NCBI GenBank assembly: GCA_024741835.1
Contig: JAENRP010000278.1
Location: 1-59,303 of the forward strand
Source: Diplocarpon mali
Lineage: Eukaryota; Ascomycota; Leotiomycetes; Helotiales; Drepanopezizaceae
Direction of reading: 5' to 3'
DNA length: 59,303 nucleotides
Shown here: positions 58,986 through 59,303 of the stretch, in pieces
Position numbering within the stretch: the stretch's first letter is position 1
Layout of the letters: each line of letters starts with the position of its first letter
The notes under the pieces: generated by a model
Told to the model about the DNA's origin: nothing
The model's database searches: none
What the model saw: only the letters and a program-made list of their open reading frames with translations
Program-made: the position numbers and the translations under genes

Positions 58986-59303
58986 TGCCCCCTACTACAA
59001 GGCTCTATAGAACTCAGAGTAAAGAGCCCCACATTTTTTTTTTTTTTTTTTTATATAGTCTAGGCCTCATTAACTCCTACAATATACTCTCTAGTATATG
59101 GCGCCTACGTCTCCCTTATATAGAGTTCAGCCGCCCCGCAGTATAAAAACATGCGTTATAGTACAAGAGTACCTCTGACTTAGCTATACCATAGCTTCTC
59201 ACCCTTTATATAGTCGTATTATAGATTTCCTCCCTGTATATGGCCTTCCTATAGGTTTCCTCTATATATATGTTCCTTTTATAGGTTTCCTCCCTTTATA
59301 TAG
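58986..59303 (-). mobile_element. Probable 3' end of the retrotransposon body, with a tandem repeat
   Basis: Non-coding AT-rich sequence with an 18-20 bp poly-T run at about 59035-59053 and, from 59190 on, about three degenerate units of 30-35 bp built on TATAGGTTTCCTCCCTTTATATAG. I read it as the untranslated 3' part of the element whose LTR is at 58846-58985. It runs off the window edge and contains no recognisable reverse transcriptase or RNase H frame. Confidence 0.4.

Overview
The window looks like nuclear DNA of a filamentous ascomycete (Pezizomycotina; Leotiomycetes is my guess, but I cannot prove the class). The evidence is short spliceosomal introns (mostly 42-110 nt, GT-AG with one GC-AG), a HET-domain protein, a fused trifunctional HIS4, a CDC20 with Mad2-binding and C-terminal IR motifs, and an RNA polymerase II CTD made mostly of degenerate heptads. 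Where genes were recognisable I rebuilt the exon structures by hand; the spliced reading frames close exactly.

Layout. 1-4431 is a GC-rich block with no convincing gene, packed with unrelated micro- and minisatellites, ending at a two-unit telomere-type repeat (4432-4445). 4446-9390 is lower-GC DNA with only short, possibly decayed ORFs. At 9578 there is a small secreted protein gene (effector-like). At 10968-12136 (-) lies a D-2-hydroxyacid dehydrogenase. 12.1-17.8 kb is gene-poor and holds one clear pseudogene. A conserved block follows: TOA1 (TFIIA large subunit, -), CDC20 (-) and a divergent Kelch/BTB gene (+). 26.2-33.8 kb is AT-rich accessory DNA holding an SGNH/GDSL esterase gene with an unresolved N-terminus and a solo-LTR-like relic. 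Next are a membrane-anchored HET-domain protein (+), SWD1 (COMPASS subunit, +) and RPB1 (+). Two unrecognised multi-exon genes (-) lead to a divergent TAF9 (-)/HIS4 (+) pair. At the right edge a gene fragment abuts a 140-bp LTR and what looks like the 3' end of a Ty1/copia-type retrotransposon.

Functional picture. Four of the confidently named genes (TOA1, SWD1, RPB1, TAF9) encode parts of the Pol II initiation and chromatin machinery within about 36 kb. CDC20 drives the APC/C at mitosis, and HIS4 catalyses three steps of histidine synthesis with a perfect Gcn4/CPC1-type TGAGTCA palindrome 49 nt before its start. Between these housekeeping genes lie lineage-specific pieces: the secreted protein, the HET protein, the esterase, pseudogenes and retroelement relics. 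I did not find tRNA or rRNA genes, CRISPR arrays or an evident biosynthetic cluster. The most unusual things are the satellite-rich block with its telomere-like edge, the effector candidate, the HET protein with an N-terminal membrane domain, and two conserved-looking genes of unknown family.
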